Origin: Mesorhizobium kowhaii
GTDB lineage: Bacteria > Pseudomonadota > Alphaproteobacteria > Rhizobiales > Rhizobiaceae
Length of the DNA stretch: 64,000 nt
Direction of reading: 5' to 3'
Assembly: GCF_003253745.1 (NCBI RefSeq)
Contig: NZ_MZXV01000032.1
Span: 310,001-374,000 of the forward strand
Below the pieces are notes generated by a model. The model saw only the letters and a list, made by a program, of their open reading frames with translations. It searched no databases and was not told the origin of the DNA. This document shows, piece by piece, positions 47,666 through 55,448 of the stretch (position 1 is its first letter; every line of letters starts with the position of its first letter). The position numbers and the translations under genes are program-made.

Positions 47666-47808
47666 GAGACTGTTTGGAACTTCTACTCTGGCGGCCATCT
47701 GATGGCGTTTTCTGCGCTTCCGGTGCTCACGGACCCAAATGTCCGCTGCGCTCCGGTTCTCGAAATCACCACCATATGACTCGCCAGAGCGAATTTCGAA
47801 ACAGTCTC
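47666..47808. mobile_element. 143-bp MITE-like element, copy 2
   Basis: Same length as copy 1 and roughly 95 percent identical to it by eye when reverse-complemented. It lies between hrpB and the EamA gene. The 5-kb segment between the two inverted copies contains actR, actS and hrpB. Confidence 0.8.
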
Positions 47809-47825
47809 ATAGAGCCGGAGCCGGT

Positions 47826-48716
47826 TCAAAGCCGGGTGCGGGAAAACGGGTTCCATCGCACCGTGCCCAACCGCGCTTCCTCGCGCACCATGGTCAGCAA
47901 GCCGGAACCGCCGACGACCGCGAGGCCGACCAGCGACAGCCAGTCGGGGTATTCCTGGAAGAACAGCGCGCCGAGGATCACCGCCCAGACGATCTGCGAA
48001 TAATGCGTCGGCGCGATCCGGTTGGCGGGCGCATACTTGACCGCCAGGAGCTGCAGCAATTGCCCGCAAGCGGTGAAGGCACCGGCCATCACCAGCCACA
48101 TCAGTTGTTTTGCGTCCGGAACGGTGAATGACGTGGCGGCGGCACCGATGCCGTTGAACGCCAGGCCATAACCGACCAGCACGCCGAGCATGGTTGTGCG
48201 CCTTTCCTGCTGCGCCAGGGAGCGCATCAGGATGACGCTGGCAGCGGCGAGGAAGGCAACGCCGAAGGCGGCAAGGTGGCCGAGATTGAGTTCCCGAAAC
48301 CCCGGTCGCACCACCAGCATGACGCCAGCAAAGCCGGCGACAACCGCCAGCCATCGCCACGGACCGACCTTCTCCTTGAGGATGACGGTGGAGAGGATGG
48401 TGACGCAGAGCGGCGCCAGAAAGACCAGCGCATAGACCTCCGCCAGCGGAATGGTGGTGAAGGCATAGACGCTGAGCACGCCGGACGCGATGCCTGCCCA
48501 GGCGCGGGCCTGCACCGCCCAGGGCCTTTTGGTGCGCCAGAAATCACGCCAGCGCTCGCCCGCCGGCCGCGTGAAGAAGAGGAAGAAGCCGGCAAACAAG
48601 GTTATGAAAAATCCGATCTCGAAGATCGTGAGCTGGCCGCCCAGGCTTTTGACAACGGCATCGCTGCCCGAATAGCTTGCATAGGCGATCAGGGCGAGCA
48701 GAATTCCGTTCGTCAC
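47826..48716 (-). CDS. EamA/DMT-family transporter
   Basis: The 296-residue protein has ten hydrophobic segments in two EamA repeats (residues about 3-140 and 150-285) and the family-like YAFTTIPLAEVYALVFLAPL stretch. It is probably an exporter or importer of small organic molecules. The start is GTG at 48716 with GGAAA upstream. It is divergent from the deacetylase gene across only 26 bases, so at least one promoter must overlap the other gene. It is not close to the other EamA protein in this window. Confidence 0.88.
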   Translation of the reverse strand: MTNGILLALIAYASYSGSDAVVKSLGGQLTIFEIGFFITLFAGFFLFFTRPAGERWRDFWRTKRPWAVQARAWAGIASGVLSVYAFTTIPLAEVYALVFLAPLCVTILSTVILKEKVGPWRWLAVVAGFAGVMLVVRPGFRELNLGHLAAFGVAFLAAASVILMRSLAQQERRTTMLGVLVGYGLAFNGIGAAATSFTVPDAKQLMWLVMAGAFTACGQLLQLLAVKYAPANRIAPTHYSQIVWAVILGALFFQEYPDWLSLVGLAVVGGSGLLTMVREEARLGTVRWNPFSRTRL

Positions 48717-48742
48717 GTTTTTCCATTTCCGGGGAGAGAGAC

Positions 48743-49432
48743 TTGAAAATACTGGCGCTCGGTGCGCATCCGGACGACATCGAGATCTTCATGTTCGGTA
48801 CGATGGCCGCCTATGCCGCGCAAGGCGCAGAACTGACTTTTGCTATCGCCACCGATGGGGCCAAGGGCGGCAAGGGTGATCCCGGCGTGCTTGCCCGGGC
48901 GCGGCGCGAGGAGGCGACACAAGCGGCAAGCCTGCTTGGTGCCGCGCCACGCTTTCTCGACTTCCCCGACGGCGCGCTGGTTGCCGATGCCGCGCTGATC
49001 GCGACCCTGAAGGCGCTGATCGGCGAGATCGGCCCTGACCTGGCGATTACGCATGCGCCGAACGACTATCATGGCGACCACCGCGCGCTGTCGGACGGCG
49101 TGCGCATCGCAGCTTCGTTCGCGGTGCCGGTGCTGCATGCCGACACGCTCGGCGGCACCGGTTTTTCGCCGACGCATTATGTCGATATTTCCGCGCATGC
49201 CGACATCAAGGCCAAGGCGATCCGCATGCATCAGTCGCAGGACCCCGATCGCTTCGTCGATGCTGCGCGAACGCAGAACCTTTTTCGTTCGGGCCAATGC
49301 AACGGCGCGCAGGGTTCGCTGGCCGAAGCCTTCCGCTTCGAGCCGGTATTTCCTTTCGCCGACATCCGCGCGCTGCTGCCACCGGCACCGGCAATCCGGC
49401 CGGTGATGGTGAGCACCAAACGGGTCGACTGA
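48743..49432 (+). CDS. PIG-L family deacetylase
   Basis: The 229-residue protein has the zinc-binding AHPDDIE (about 8-14) and HAPNDYHGDHR motifs of LmbE/PIG-L enzymes, which deacetylate N-acetylglucosaminyl compounds. The start is a TTG at 48743 immediately after GGGGAGAGAGAC; an in-frame ATG upstream lies inside the divergent gene. The substrate could be a mycothiol- or bacillithiol-like or other sugar intermediate, but nothing nearby shows which. Confidence 0.87.
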   Translation: MKILALGAHPDDIEIFMFGTMAAYAAQGAELTFAIATDGAKGGKGDPGVLARARREEATQAASLLGAAPRFLDFPDGALVADAALIATLKALIGEIGPDLAITHAPNDYHGDHRALSDGVRIAASFAVPVLHADTLGGTGFSPTHYVDISAHADIKAKAIRMHQSQDPDRFVDAARTQNLFRSGQCNGAQGSLAEAFRFEPVFPFADIRALLPPAPAIRPVMVSTKRVD

Positions 49433-49569
49433 GAGTCGAGACCACCTTCAGGCCTGGTCGGATTCGGCTTGCACGGCTTCGACAATCCGACCTACGATCC
49501 ACGCTTTTCCGAACGTTTTCAGACACCGCCCCGTGCATGCTGCGCCGCAGCAACGAATTCGCTTGCGTT

Positions 49570-49607
49570 GTTTAGTAAAAATTGCATTACTAAACAAATT
49601 ACTAAAC
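49570..49607 (+). promoter_or_regulatory. Triple TTACTAAAC half-site operator of the ABC/dha operon
   Basis: GTTTAGTAA (49570-49578) and TTACTAAAC (49587-49595) form an inverted pair with an 8-base centre; a third TTACTAAAC follows at 49599-49607, 12 bases after the second. They lie about 100 bases upstream of the binding-protein gene, in a 276-base gap with no gene. Perfect 9-base half-sites look like a regulator binding site; the regulator is not identified. Confidence 0.6.
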
Positions 49608-49708
49608 ATCTGCCGCGCTACCGCGCCGCCATGTTTGGGCCCCTGAGGAGAGGGGTTTAGGGCTCTTGAAACCGTCATCCGGACGCGTTTCGCAAATGGG
49701 AGGAAGGC

Positions 49709-51040
49709 ATGAAATCGAGCTTGAAACTGGCGTTGGGACTGGCCTCGGCGATATCCGCGTCGACAGCCGCCTCGACCGTCGCGCACGCTGAAGACCTGAC
49801 GCTGTGCTGGGCCGCCTGGGACCCGGCCAATGCGCTTGTCGAACTGTCCAAGGATTTTACCAAGGAAACCGGCATCGGCATGAAATTCGAATTCGTGCCG
49901 TGGACCAACTATGCCGATCGCTTCCTCAACGAGCTGAACTCGCACGGCAAGCTGTGCGACCTGATCATCGGCGACAGCCAGTGGATCGGCGGCGCCGCCG
50001 AGAACGGCCACTACGTCAAGCTGAACGACTTCTTCGACAAGGAGAAGATCAGCATGGACGACTTCGTGCCGGCAACCGTCGTCGGCTATTCGGAATGGCC
50101 GAAGAACACGCCGAACTACTGGGCGCTGCCGGCCATGGGCGACGTCGTCGGCTGGACCTATCGCAAGGACTGGTTCTCCAAGCCGGAGCTGCAGAAGGAA
50201 TTCAAGGAGAAGTACGGCTGGGATCTCGGCCCGCCGACGACGTTCGACCAGCTGAAGCAGGTCGCCGAGTTCTTCCAGAAGCGGCAGATCGACGGCAAGA
50301 CCGTCTATGGCGCCTCGATCTATACCGAGCGGGGCTCGGAAGGCATCACCATGGGCGCCATGGACGTGCTCTACAGCTACGGCTTCCAGTACGAAAACCC
50401 GAAGAAGCCCTACGAGATGGAAGGCTTCGTCAATTCCGACAAGTCGGTGAAGGGTCTGGAGTTCTACAAGGCGCTCTATGATTGCTGCACCCCTCCGGGC
50501 GCCTCGAACAGCTATATGGGCGAAGGCGTCGATGCCTTCAAATCCGGCCAGGTGGCGATGCACATGAACTTCGCCTTCACATGGCCGGGCCTGCAGAAAG
50601 ACGAGAATGTCGGCGGCGACAAGATCGGTTACTTCGTCAACCCCAAGGGGCCTGACGGCGAGCAGTTCGCCCAGCTCGGCGGCCAGGGCATCTCCGTTGT
50701 GTCCTATTCCGACAAGCAGGAATCGGCGCTGAAATACATCAAGTGGTTCGCCAACAAGGATGTGCAAGCCAAGTGGTGGTCACTCGGCGGCTATTCCTGC
50801 CTCAACGCGGTGGTGAAGGATCCAAAGTTCCCGGCCAGCCAGCCCTATGCGCAGACCTTCCTCGACTCGATGGCCATCGTGAAGGACTTCTGGGCCGAGC
50901 CCAGCTACGCACCGCTGCTGCAGGCGTCGCAGAAGCGCTTCCATGACTATGTCGTCGCCGGCCAGGGTTCGGCCAAGGATGCCCTTGACGGCCTGGTCAA
51001 GGACTGGACGCAGGTCTTCGAGGACGACGGCAAAATGTAA
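49709..51040 (+). CDS. ABC transporter substrate-binding protein, sugar/polyol type
   Basis: The 443-residue protein has a Sec signal peptide (residues 1-27, ending AHA) and the family 1 solute-binding fold, with a mature start EDLTLCWAAWDPAN. It would bind a sugar or polyol in the periplasm and deliver it to the permeases encoded just downstream. GGGAGGAAGG precedes the ATG. The nearest characterised systems I recall are the glycerol (Glp) type of rhizobia, which also have two permeases and two ATPases. Ligand not determinable. Confidence 0.9.
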   Translation: MKSSLKLALGLASAISASTAASTVAHAEDLTLCWAAWDPANALVELSKDFTKETGIGMKFEFVPWTNYADRFLNELNSHGKLCDLIIGDSQWIGGAAENGHYVKLNDFFDKEKISMDDFVPATVVGYSEWPKNTPNYWALPAMGDVVGWTYRKDWFSKPELQKEFKEKYGWDLGPPTTFDQLKQVAEFFQKRQIDGKTVYGASIYTERGSEGITMGAMDVLYSYGFQYENPKKPYEMEGFVNSDKSVKGLEFYKALYDCCTPPGASNSYMGEGVDAFKSGQVAMHMNFAFTWPGLQKDENVGGDKIGYFVNPKGPDGEQFAQLGGQGISVVSYSDKQESALKYIKWFANKDVQAKWWSLGGYSCLNAVVKDPKFPASQPYAQTFLDSMAIVKDFWAEPSYAPLLQASQKRFHDYVVAGQGSAKDALDGLVKDWTQVFEDDGKM

Positions 51041-51065
51041 CCGGCTCCTCCCGAGCTAGGCCCAA

Positions 51066-51095
51066 GCGTCCCGTGCCACCCTTGGCACGGGACGC
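51066..51095 (+). terminator. Intercistronic hairpin after binding-protein gene
   Basis: A perfect 13-bp stem (GCGTCCCGTGCCA) with a CCCT loop and no T-tract. In ABC operons such hairpins commonly protect the binding-protein mRNA and reduce read-through to the permeases, giving more binding protein than membrane components. Confidence 0.75.
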
Positions 51096-51111
51096 AGTTC
51101 AGATAAATTCC

Positions 51112-52098
51112 ATGACAGAGACGACCCAAGTGACCGAAGCAGGACTGACCATGCTCAATCGGACCGCGGAGAACGTTGCCCGGGCGACCCCGGAACCGTT
51201 GGCCCGCAAGGTCCGGGGCATCAGCGACAAGGGCCTCGCCTGGCTGTTCATTTCGCCGACGATCCTGTTGCTGCTCGCCATCAACATCTTTCCGCTGTTC
51301 TGGGCGATCTATCTGTCGTTCACCAATTATCGGGCCAACCGGCCGAACGAGGTGGTGAAGAATCTCGGCTTTGCCAACTACCAGCGCATCCTCGGCGACA
51401 AGGACATCTGGATCGCCATGCAGACGACGGCGCATTTCGTGTTCTGGACCATCCTGCTGCAGACGCTGATCGGCTTCACGCTGGCCTGGCTGATCGACAG
51501 GAAGTTCCGCGGCCATGCGTTCTGGACGACGCTCATCCTGGTTCCGATGATGCTGTCGCCGGCGGTGGTCGGCAATTTCTGGCGCTTCCTCTACGAGCCG
51601 CAGATCGGCCTGTTCGCCTATGCCATTTCCTTCGTCACCGGCATCCCGCCAACGAATATCCAGATGCTCTCCAACGTGTCGCTGGCACCATGGTCGATCA
51701 TCATCGTCGACACCTGGATGTGGACGCCTTACGTGATGCTGATCTGCCTCGCCGGGCTGCGCTCGATCCCCGAATACATCTATGAGGCGGCCGAGGTCGA
51801 CCGCGCCTCCAACTGGCGGCAGTTCTGGTCGATCACGCTGCCGATGGCGCTGCCCTTCATCATGCTGGCGGTGCTGTTTCGCGGCATCGAGAACTTCAAG
51901 ATGTTCGACATGGTCAATCTGTTGACCGGCGGCGGGCCGGGCTCGACCACCGAGGTCGCCTCGATCACGCTGAAGCGCCAGGCCTTCGAGAGCTGGCGGA
52001 CGGGCTATTCCTCGGCCTTCGCCATCATCCTGTTCGTCGCGGTGTTCGGTCTCGCCAACATCTACGTCAAGGCGCTCAACAAGGTGAAGCAGAGATGA
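51112..52098 (+). CDS. ABC transporter permease 1
   Basis: A 328-residue permease with six membrane segments and the EAA loop YEAAEVDRASNWRQFWSITLPM near residue 230, where the coupling helix meets an ATPase. The long N-terminal tail (about 40 residues) is polar. It follows the intercistronic hairpin and overlaps the next permease gene by 4 bases. Confidence 0.93.
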   Translation: MTETTQVTEAGLTMLNRTAENVARATPEPLARKVRGISDKGLAWLFISPTILLLLAINIFPLFWAIYLSFTNYRANRPNEVVKNLGFANYQRILGDKDIWIAMQTTAHFVFWTILLQTLIGFTLAWLIDRKFRGHAFWTTLILVPMMLSPAVVGNFWRFLYEPQIGLFAYAISFVTGIPPTNIQMLSNVSLAPWSIIIVDTWMWTPYVMLICLAGLRSIPEYIYEAAEVDRASNWRQFWSITLPMALPFIMLAVLFRGIENFKMFDMVNLLTGGGPGSTTEVASITLKRQAFESWRTGYSSAFAIILFVAVFGLANIYVKALNKVKQR

Positions 52099-53045
52099 GC
52101 CTGACCACTGCCCACTCGGTCGTCGCACCGTCTGCGAATTCGAAGCGCATCGCCGGCGCGATCATCATTGCCTACGCGCTGATCTCGATCGTGCCGTTGC
52201 TGTGGATCTTCGCCACCAGCTTCAAGACGCCGCCGGATTCGATCGCCTATCCGCCGAAGCTGCTGTTCCAGCCGAGCCTCGAGGGCTACTGCAACCTGTT
52301 CACGACACGCACGCGACAGACGCCGGAATACATCAACTCGCTGGGGCCGGCGACCGACTTTTGCGACGAGACCACGCGCAAGCGCAACATGGTGATCGCC
52401 GGCCCGTCCAACTTCCTGCCGCGCTTCGTCAATTCGCTGATCATCGCCTTCGGCTCGACCTTCTGCGCGGTGTTTCTCGGCACGCTGTCGGCCTATGGCT
52501 TCTCGCGCTTCAAGGTGCCGCTGGCCGACGACCTTTTGTTCTTCATCCTGTCGACGCGCATGATGCCGCCGATCGCCGTCGCCATCCCGATCTACCTGAT
52601 GTACCGCGAACTTGGCCTGTCCGACACCGCGCTCGGCATGATCCTGCTTTATACGGCGGTCAATGTCTCGCTGGCGGTGTGGCTCTTGAAAGGCTTCATC
52701 GACGAGATCCCGCGCGAGTACGAGGAAGCGGCGATGATCGACGGCTATACGCGGCTGCAGGCCTTCTGGCGCACGGTGCTGCCGCAAGCGACCACCGGCA
52801 TTGCCGCGACCGCGATCTTCTGCCTGATCTTCGCCTGGAACGAATATGCCTTCGCCGCCCTTCTGACCTCCGGCACGGCGCAAACCGCGCCGCCCTTCAT
52901 CCCGACCATCATCGGCGAAGGCGGCCAGGACTGGCCGGCGGTCGCGGCCGGCACGACGATCTTCCTGGTGCCGATCCTGGTTTTCACCATCCTGCTTCGC
53001 AAGCAATTGCTGCGCGGCATCACCTTCGGCGCGGTGCGCAAATGA
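52095..53045 (+). CDS. ABC transporter permease 2
   Basis: The second permease, 316 residues, has six membrane segments and the EAA loop YEEAAMIDGYTRLQAFWRTVLP. A periplasmic loop after segment 1 is longer than usual and includes two cysteines. Its start codon overlaps the stop of the previous gene (ATGA). It also overlaps the next small gene by 4 bases, so translation is coupled. Confidence 0.93.
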   Translation: MSLTTAHSVVAPSANSKRIAGAIIIAYALISIVPLLWIFATSFKTPPDSIAYPPKLLFQPSLEGYCNLFTTRTRQTPEYINSLGPATDFCDETTRKRNMVIAGPSNFLPRFVNSLIIAFGSTFCAVFLGTLSAYGFSRFKVPLADDLLFFILSTRMMPPIAVAIPIYLMYRELGLSDTALGMILLYTAVNVSLAVWLLKGFIDEIPREYEEAAMIDGYTRLQAFWRTVLPQATTGIAATAIFCLIFAWNEYAFAALLTSGTAQTAPPFIPTIIGEGGQDWPAVAAGTTIFLVPILVFTILLRKQLLRGITFGAVRK

Positions 53046-53248
53046 GCATGACAACACCTCAGAAACGCAAATCGCGCTGGCCGGTCTGGGCGAGGCGCGG
53101 GCTGATGGAAAATATCGCGACGGCGCTGATCGCCATCGGCTTCCTGATGCTGTTCCAGCCCTTCGCACTGTCGCTCTACACCTATTCCTTCATCACCATG
53201 CTCGCCGGCACCGTGATGTTCATCATCGTCTCGAAGTTCCCGGAATAG
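53042..53248 (+). CDS. Small membrane protein of the ABC operon
   Basis: The 68-residue protein has a basic N-terminus (RKSRWPVWARR) and two hydrophobic segments (about 23-42 and 46-64). A small membrane protein also occurs in the rhizobial Glp glycerol operon (GlpU), and this may be its counterpart; it could be an accessory subunit. It begins 4 bases inside the permease gene. Confidence 0.7.
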   Translation: MSMTTPQKRKSRWPVWARRGLMENIATALIAIGFLMLFQPFALSLYTYSFITMLAGTVMFIIVSKFPE

Positions 53249-53250
53249 CC

Positions 53251-54363
53251 ATGGCCGAAATTCGTGTTCAGCATCTGAGAAAGGCCTTCGGCGATTTCGT
53301 CGCCGTGCAGGATTCCAATTTCGTCGTCGAGGATGGCGAGTTCTTCGTCATGCTCGGACCGTCGGGCTGCGGCAAGACGACGACCTTGCGCATGATCGCC
53401 GGGCTCGAACTGCCGACCGGCGGGCAGATCCTGCTCGGCGGCGACGACGTCACCATGCTGCGGGCACGCGAGCGCGACATCGCTTTCGTCTTCCAGCTGT
53501 TCGCGCTCTATCCGCACATGAACGTGCGCAAGAACATCGGCTTCCCACTGCTGGCGCAAGGCATGCCATCAGCCGAGATTCGCGAGCGCGTCGAAGAGAC
53601 GGCAAAGCTTCTGCGCATCGACCATCTGCTCAACAAATCCGTCTCCGGCCTTGCCGGCGGCGACCGCCAGCGGGTGGCGCTCGGCCGCGCCATCGTGCGG
53701 CGACCAAAGTGCTTCCTGATGGATGAGCCGCTCGGCACGCTCGACACCGAGTTCCGCGATTTGATGGTCCATGAGTTGCGCGAGCTGCACAACCGCATCC
53801 ACGCCACCACCGTGTATGTCACGCACGACCAGATGGAAGCGATGTCGATGGCTGACAAGATCGCGGTGATGAACCATGGCGTCATCGAACAGTTCGGCAC
53901 GCCGCGCGAAATCTACGACCGGCCGGCGACCATGTTCGTCGCCGACTTCATCGGTTCGCCGCCGATGAATTTCCTGGGCTTCGGCGGAGGACTCAACAAA
54001 GGGGCGAAAGAAATCGTCGTCCAGGGTGCGAAGGTCGCGGTGCCGGAGGTGCGCGAGGATATCGCACCGACCGACATGGCGCTTGGCATCCGCCCGGAAC
54101 ACATCCGCTTCGACGACACCTCCAAGTTGCGTGGCGCTATCTACGGCACCGAATATCTCGGCACCACGCAGATCGTCGCTGTGGAGACGGCGGACGGCAT
54201 CATCAAGGCACGCGTGCCGGCCGAGATCCGGCTCTCCACTGGCGACCATGTCGGCCTGACGCTGAGCAGCGCGCGGCTGTCGCTGTTCGAGAAGGGATCG
54301 GGTCGCGCGGTGAGAACCGCGGTCCACGATGCCGCCTCGGAGCGGAGGGCACAGCATGGCTGA
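53251..54363 (+). CDS. ABC transporter ATPase 1 with altered signature motif
   Basis: The 370-residue ATPase has Walker A GPSGCGKTT (37-45), Walker B CFLMDEP, the switch His in VYVTHDQ and a C-terminal TOBE regulatory region. Its signature motif reads LAGGDRQR instead of LSGGQ, with Ala for Ser and Asp for Gln, and the Q-loop region reads FQLFALYPH. The site it contributes may thus be weakened. It is paired with a second ATPase gene having the canonical motif, overlapping it by 8 bases. Confidence 0.9.
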   Translation: MAEIRVQHLRKAFGDFVAVQDSNFVVEDGEFFVMLGPSGCGKTTTLRMIAGLELPTGGQILLGGDDVTMLRARERDIAFVFQLFALYPHMNVRKNIGFPLLAQGMPSAEIRERVEETAKLLRIDHLLNKSVSGLAGGDRQRVALGRAIVRRPKCFLMDEPLGTLDTEFRDLMVHELRELHNRIHATTVYVTHDQMEAMSMADKIAVMNHGVIEQFGTPREIYDRPATMFVADFIGSPPMNFLGFGGGLNKGAKEIVVQGAKVAVPEVREDIAPTDMALGIRPEHIRFDDTSKLRGAIYGTEYLGTTQIVAVETADGIIKARVPAEIRLSTGDHVGLTLSSARLSLFEKGSGRAVRTAVHDAASERRAQHG

Positions 54364-55369
54364 CGTGCACATCAAGAACGTGAGCAAGAGTTTTGGCGAC
54401 CATGTCGCCGTCAACGGTCTCGACCTTTCCATCGCCGATGGTGAGTTCGTCGTGCTGCTCGGGCCAACCGGAGCCGGCAAGACGACGACGCTGCGGCTGA
54501 TCGCCGGGTTGGAGCGGCCGGATGCAGGCACCATCGAAATCGGCGGCCACAATGCCACGACACTTTCGCCGGCCGAGCGCGACACCGCCTTCGTGTTCCA
54601 GCAATACTCGCTCTATCCGCATTTGTCGGTGTTCGACAACCTCGCCTTCCCGCTGCGCTCACCGGCACGAAGGATGCCGGAGGAGCAGATCCGCCGCCGG
54701 GTCGAGGAGGTGGCGAAGATGGTGCGCATCCATCACAAGCTCGCCAACCGCTCGACCAAGCTTTCGGGCGGTGAAATGCAGCGCGTCGCCATCGGCCGCG
54801 CGCTGGTGCGCAAGCCTTCCATCTATCTGATGGACGAGCCGCTGTCGTCGCTCGATGCCAAGTTGCGGGCGGATCTCAGGCTCGAACTGAAGCGCATCCA
54901 GTCCGAGCTCGGCGCCACTATGCTCTATGTCACGCATGACCAGATCGAGGCGATGACGATGGCCGACCGCATCGGCATCCTTGCCGATGGCGTGCTGGTG
55001 CAGATCGGCTCGCCGAGGACGATCTATTCGGAGCCGGCAAACCTTCATGTCGCGGCCAGGCTCGGCCAGCCGGCGATCAATCTTCTGCCGACCGGGCTGC
55101 TGCCCGATGGCGGCGCACCGACCGGCACCAAGACCATCGGCGCACGCACCGAGCATCTGTCGATCGAGAAGGCCGCGAACGGCCAAGCCGACGGCGTCGT
55201 CGACTGGGTCGAGCATCTCGGCGACCAGAATCACCTGCATGTGACGGTGGGGACCAGGAAGCTGGTGACGCTGACCGATCCCGACACGGATCTGGGACAA
55301 GGCGACAGAGTGGTGATCCGCTATCGGTCGCCGCTCTACTTTGGTGCCGACGGACAAAGGCTGATGTGA
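54356..55369 (+). CDS. ABC transporter ATPase 2
   Basis: The 337-residue ATPase has Walker A GPTGAGKTT, canonical signature LSGGEMQR, Walker B YLMDEPLSSLD, the switch His in YVTHDQ and a TOBE domain (from about 240). The ATG at 54356 lies 8 bases inside the preceding ATPase gene. The two ATPases probably form a heterodimer in the importer. Confidence 0.92.
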   Translation: MADVHIKNVSKSFGDHVAVNGLDLSIADGEFVVLLGPTGAGKTTTLRLIAGLERPDAGTIEIGGHNATTLSPAERDTAFVFQQYSLYPHLSVFDNLAFPLRSPARRMPEEQIRRRVEEVAKMVRIHHKLANRSTKLSGGEMQRVAIGRALVRKPSIYLMDEPLSSLDAKLRADLRLELKRIQSELGATMLYVTHDQIEAMTMADRIGILADGVLVQIGSPRTIYSEPANLHVAARLGQPAINLLPTGLLPDGGAPTGTKTIGARTEHLSIEKAANGQADGVVDWVEHLGDQNHLHVTVGTRKLVTLTDPDTDLGQGDRVVIRYRSPLYFGADGQRLM

Positions 55370-55448
55370 ACGGTTTTCGGTGTTTCCCTGCCAAGGTTCA
55401 ACACCGGCTTCTGATTGACGATTGCGAATACGGGACTGGACGAATTCG

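Noticed and set aside
50947..53168. Long minus-strand frames opposite the ABC permease genes
   Set aside because: Highly charged sequence antisense to membrane proteins, as expected for shadows; no ribosome sites.
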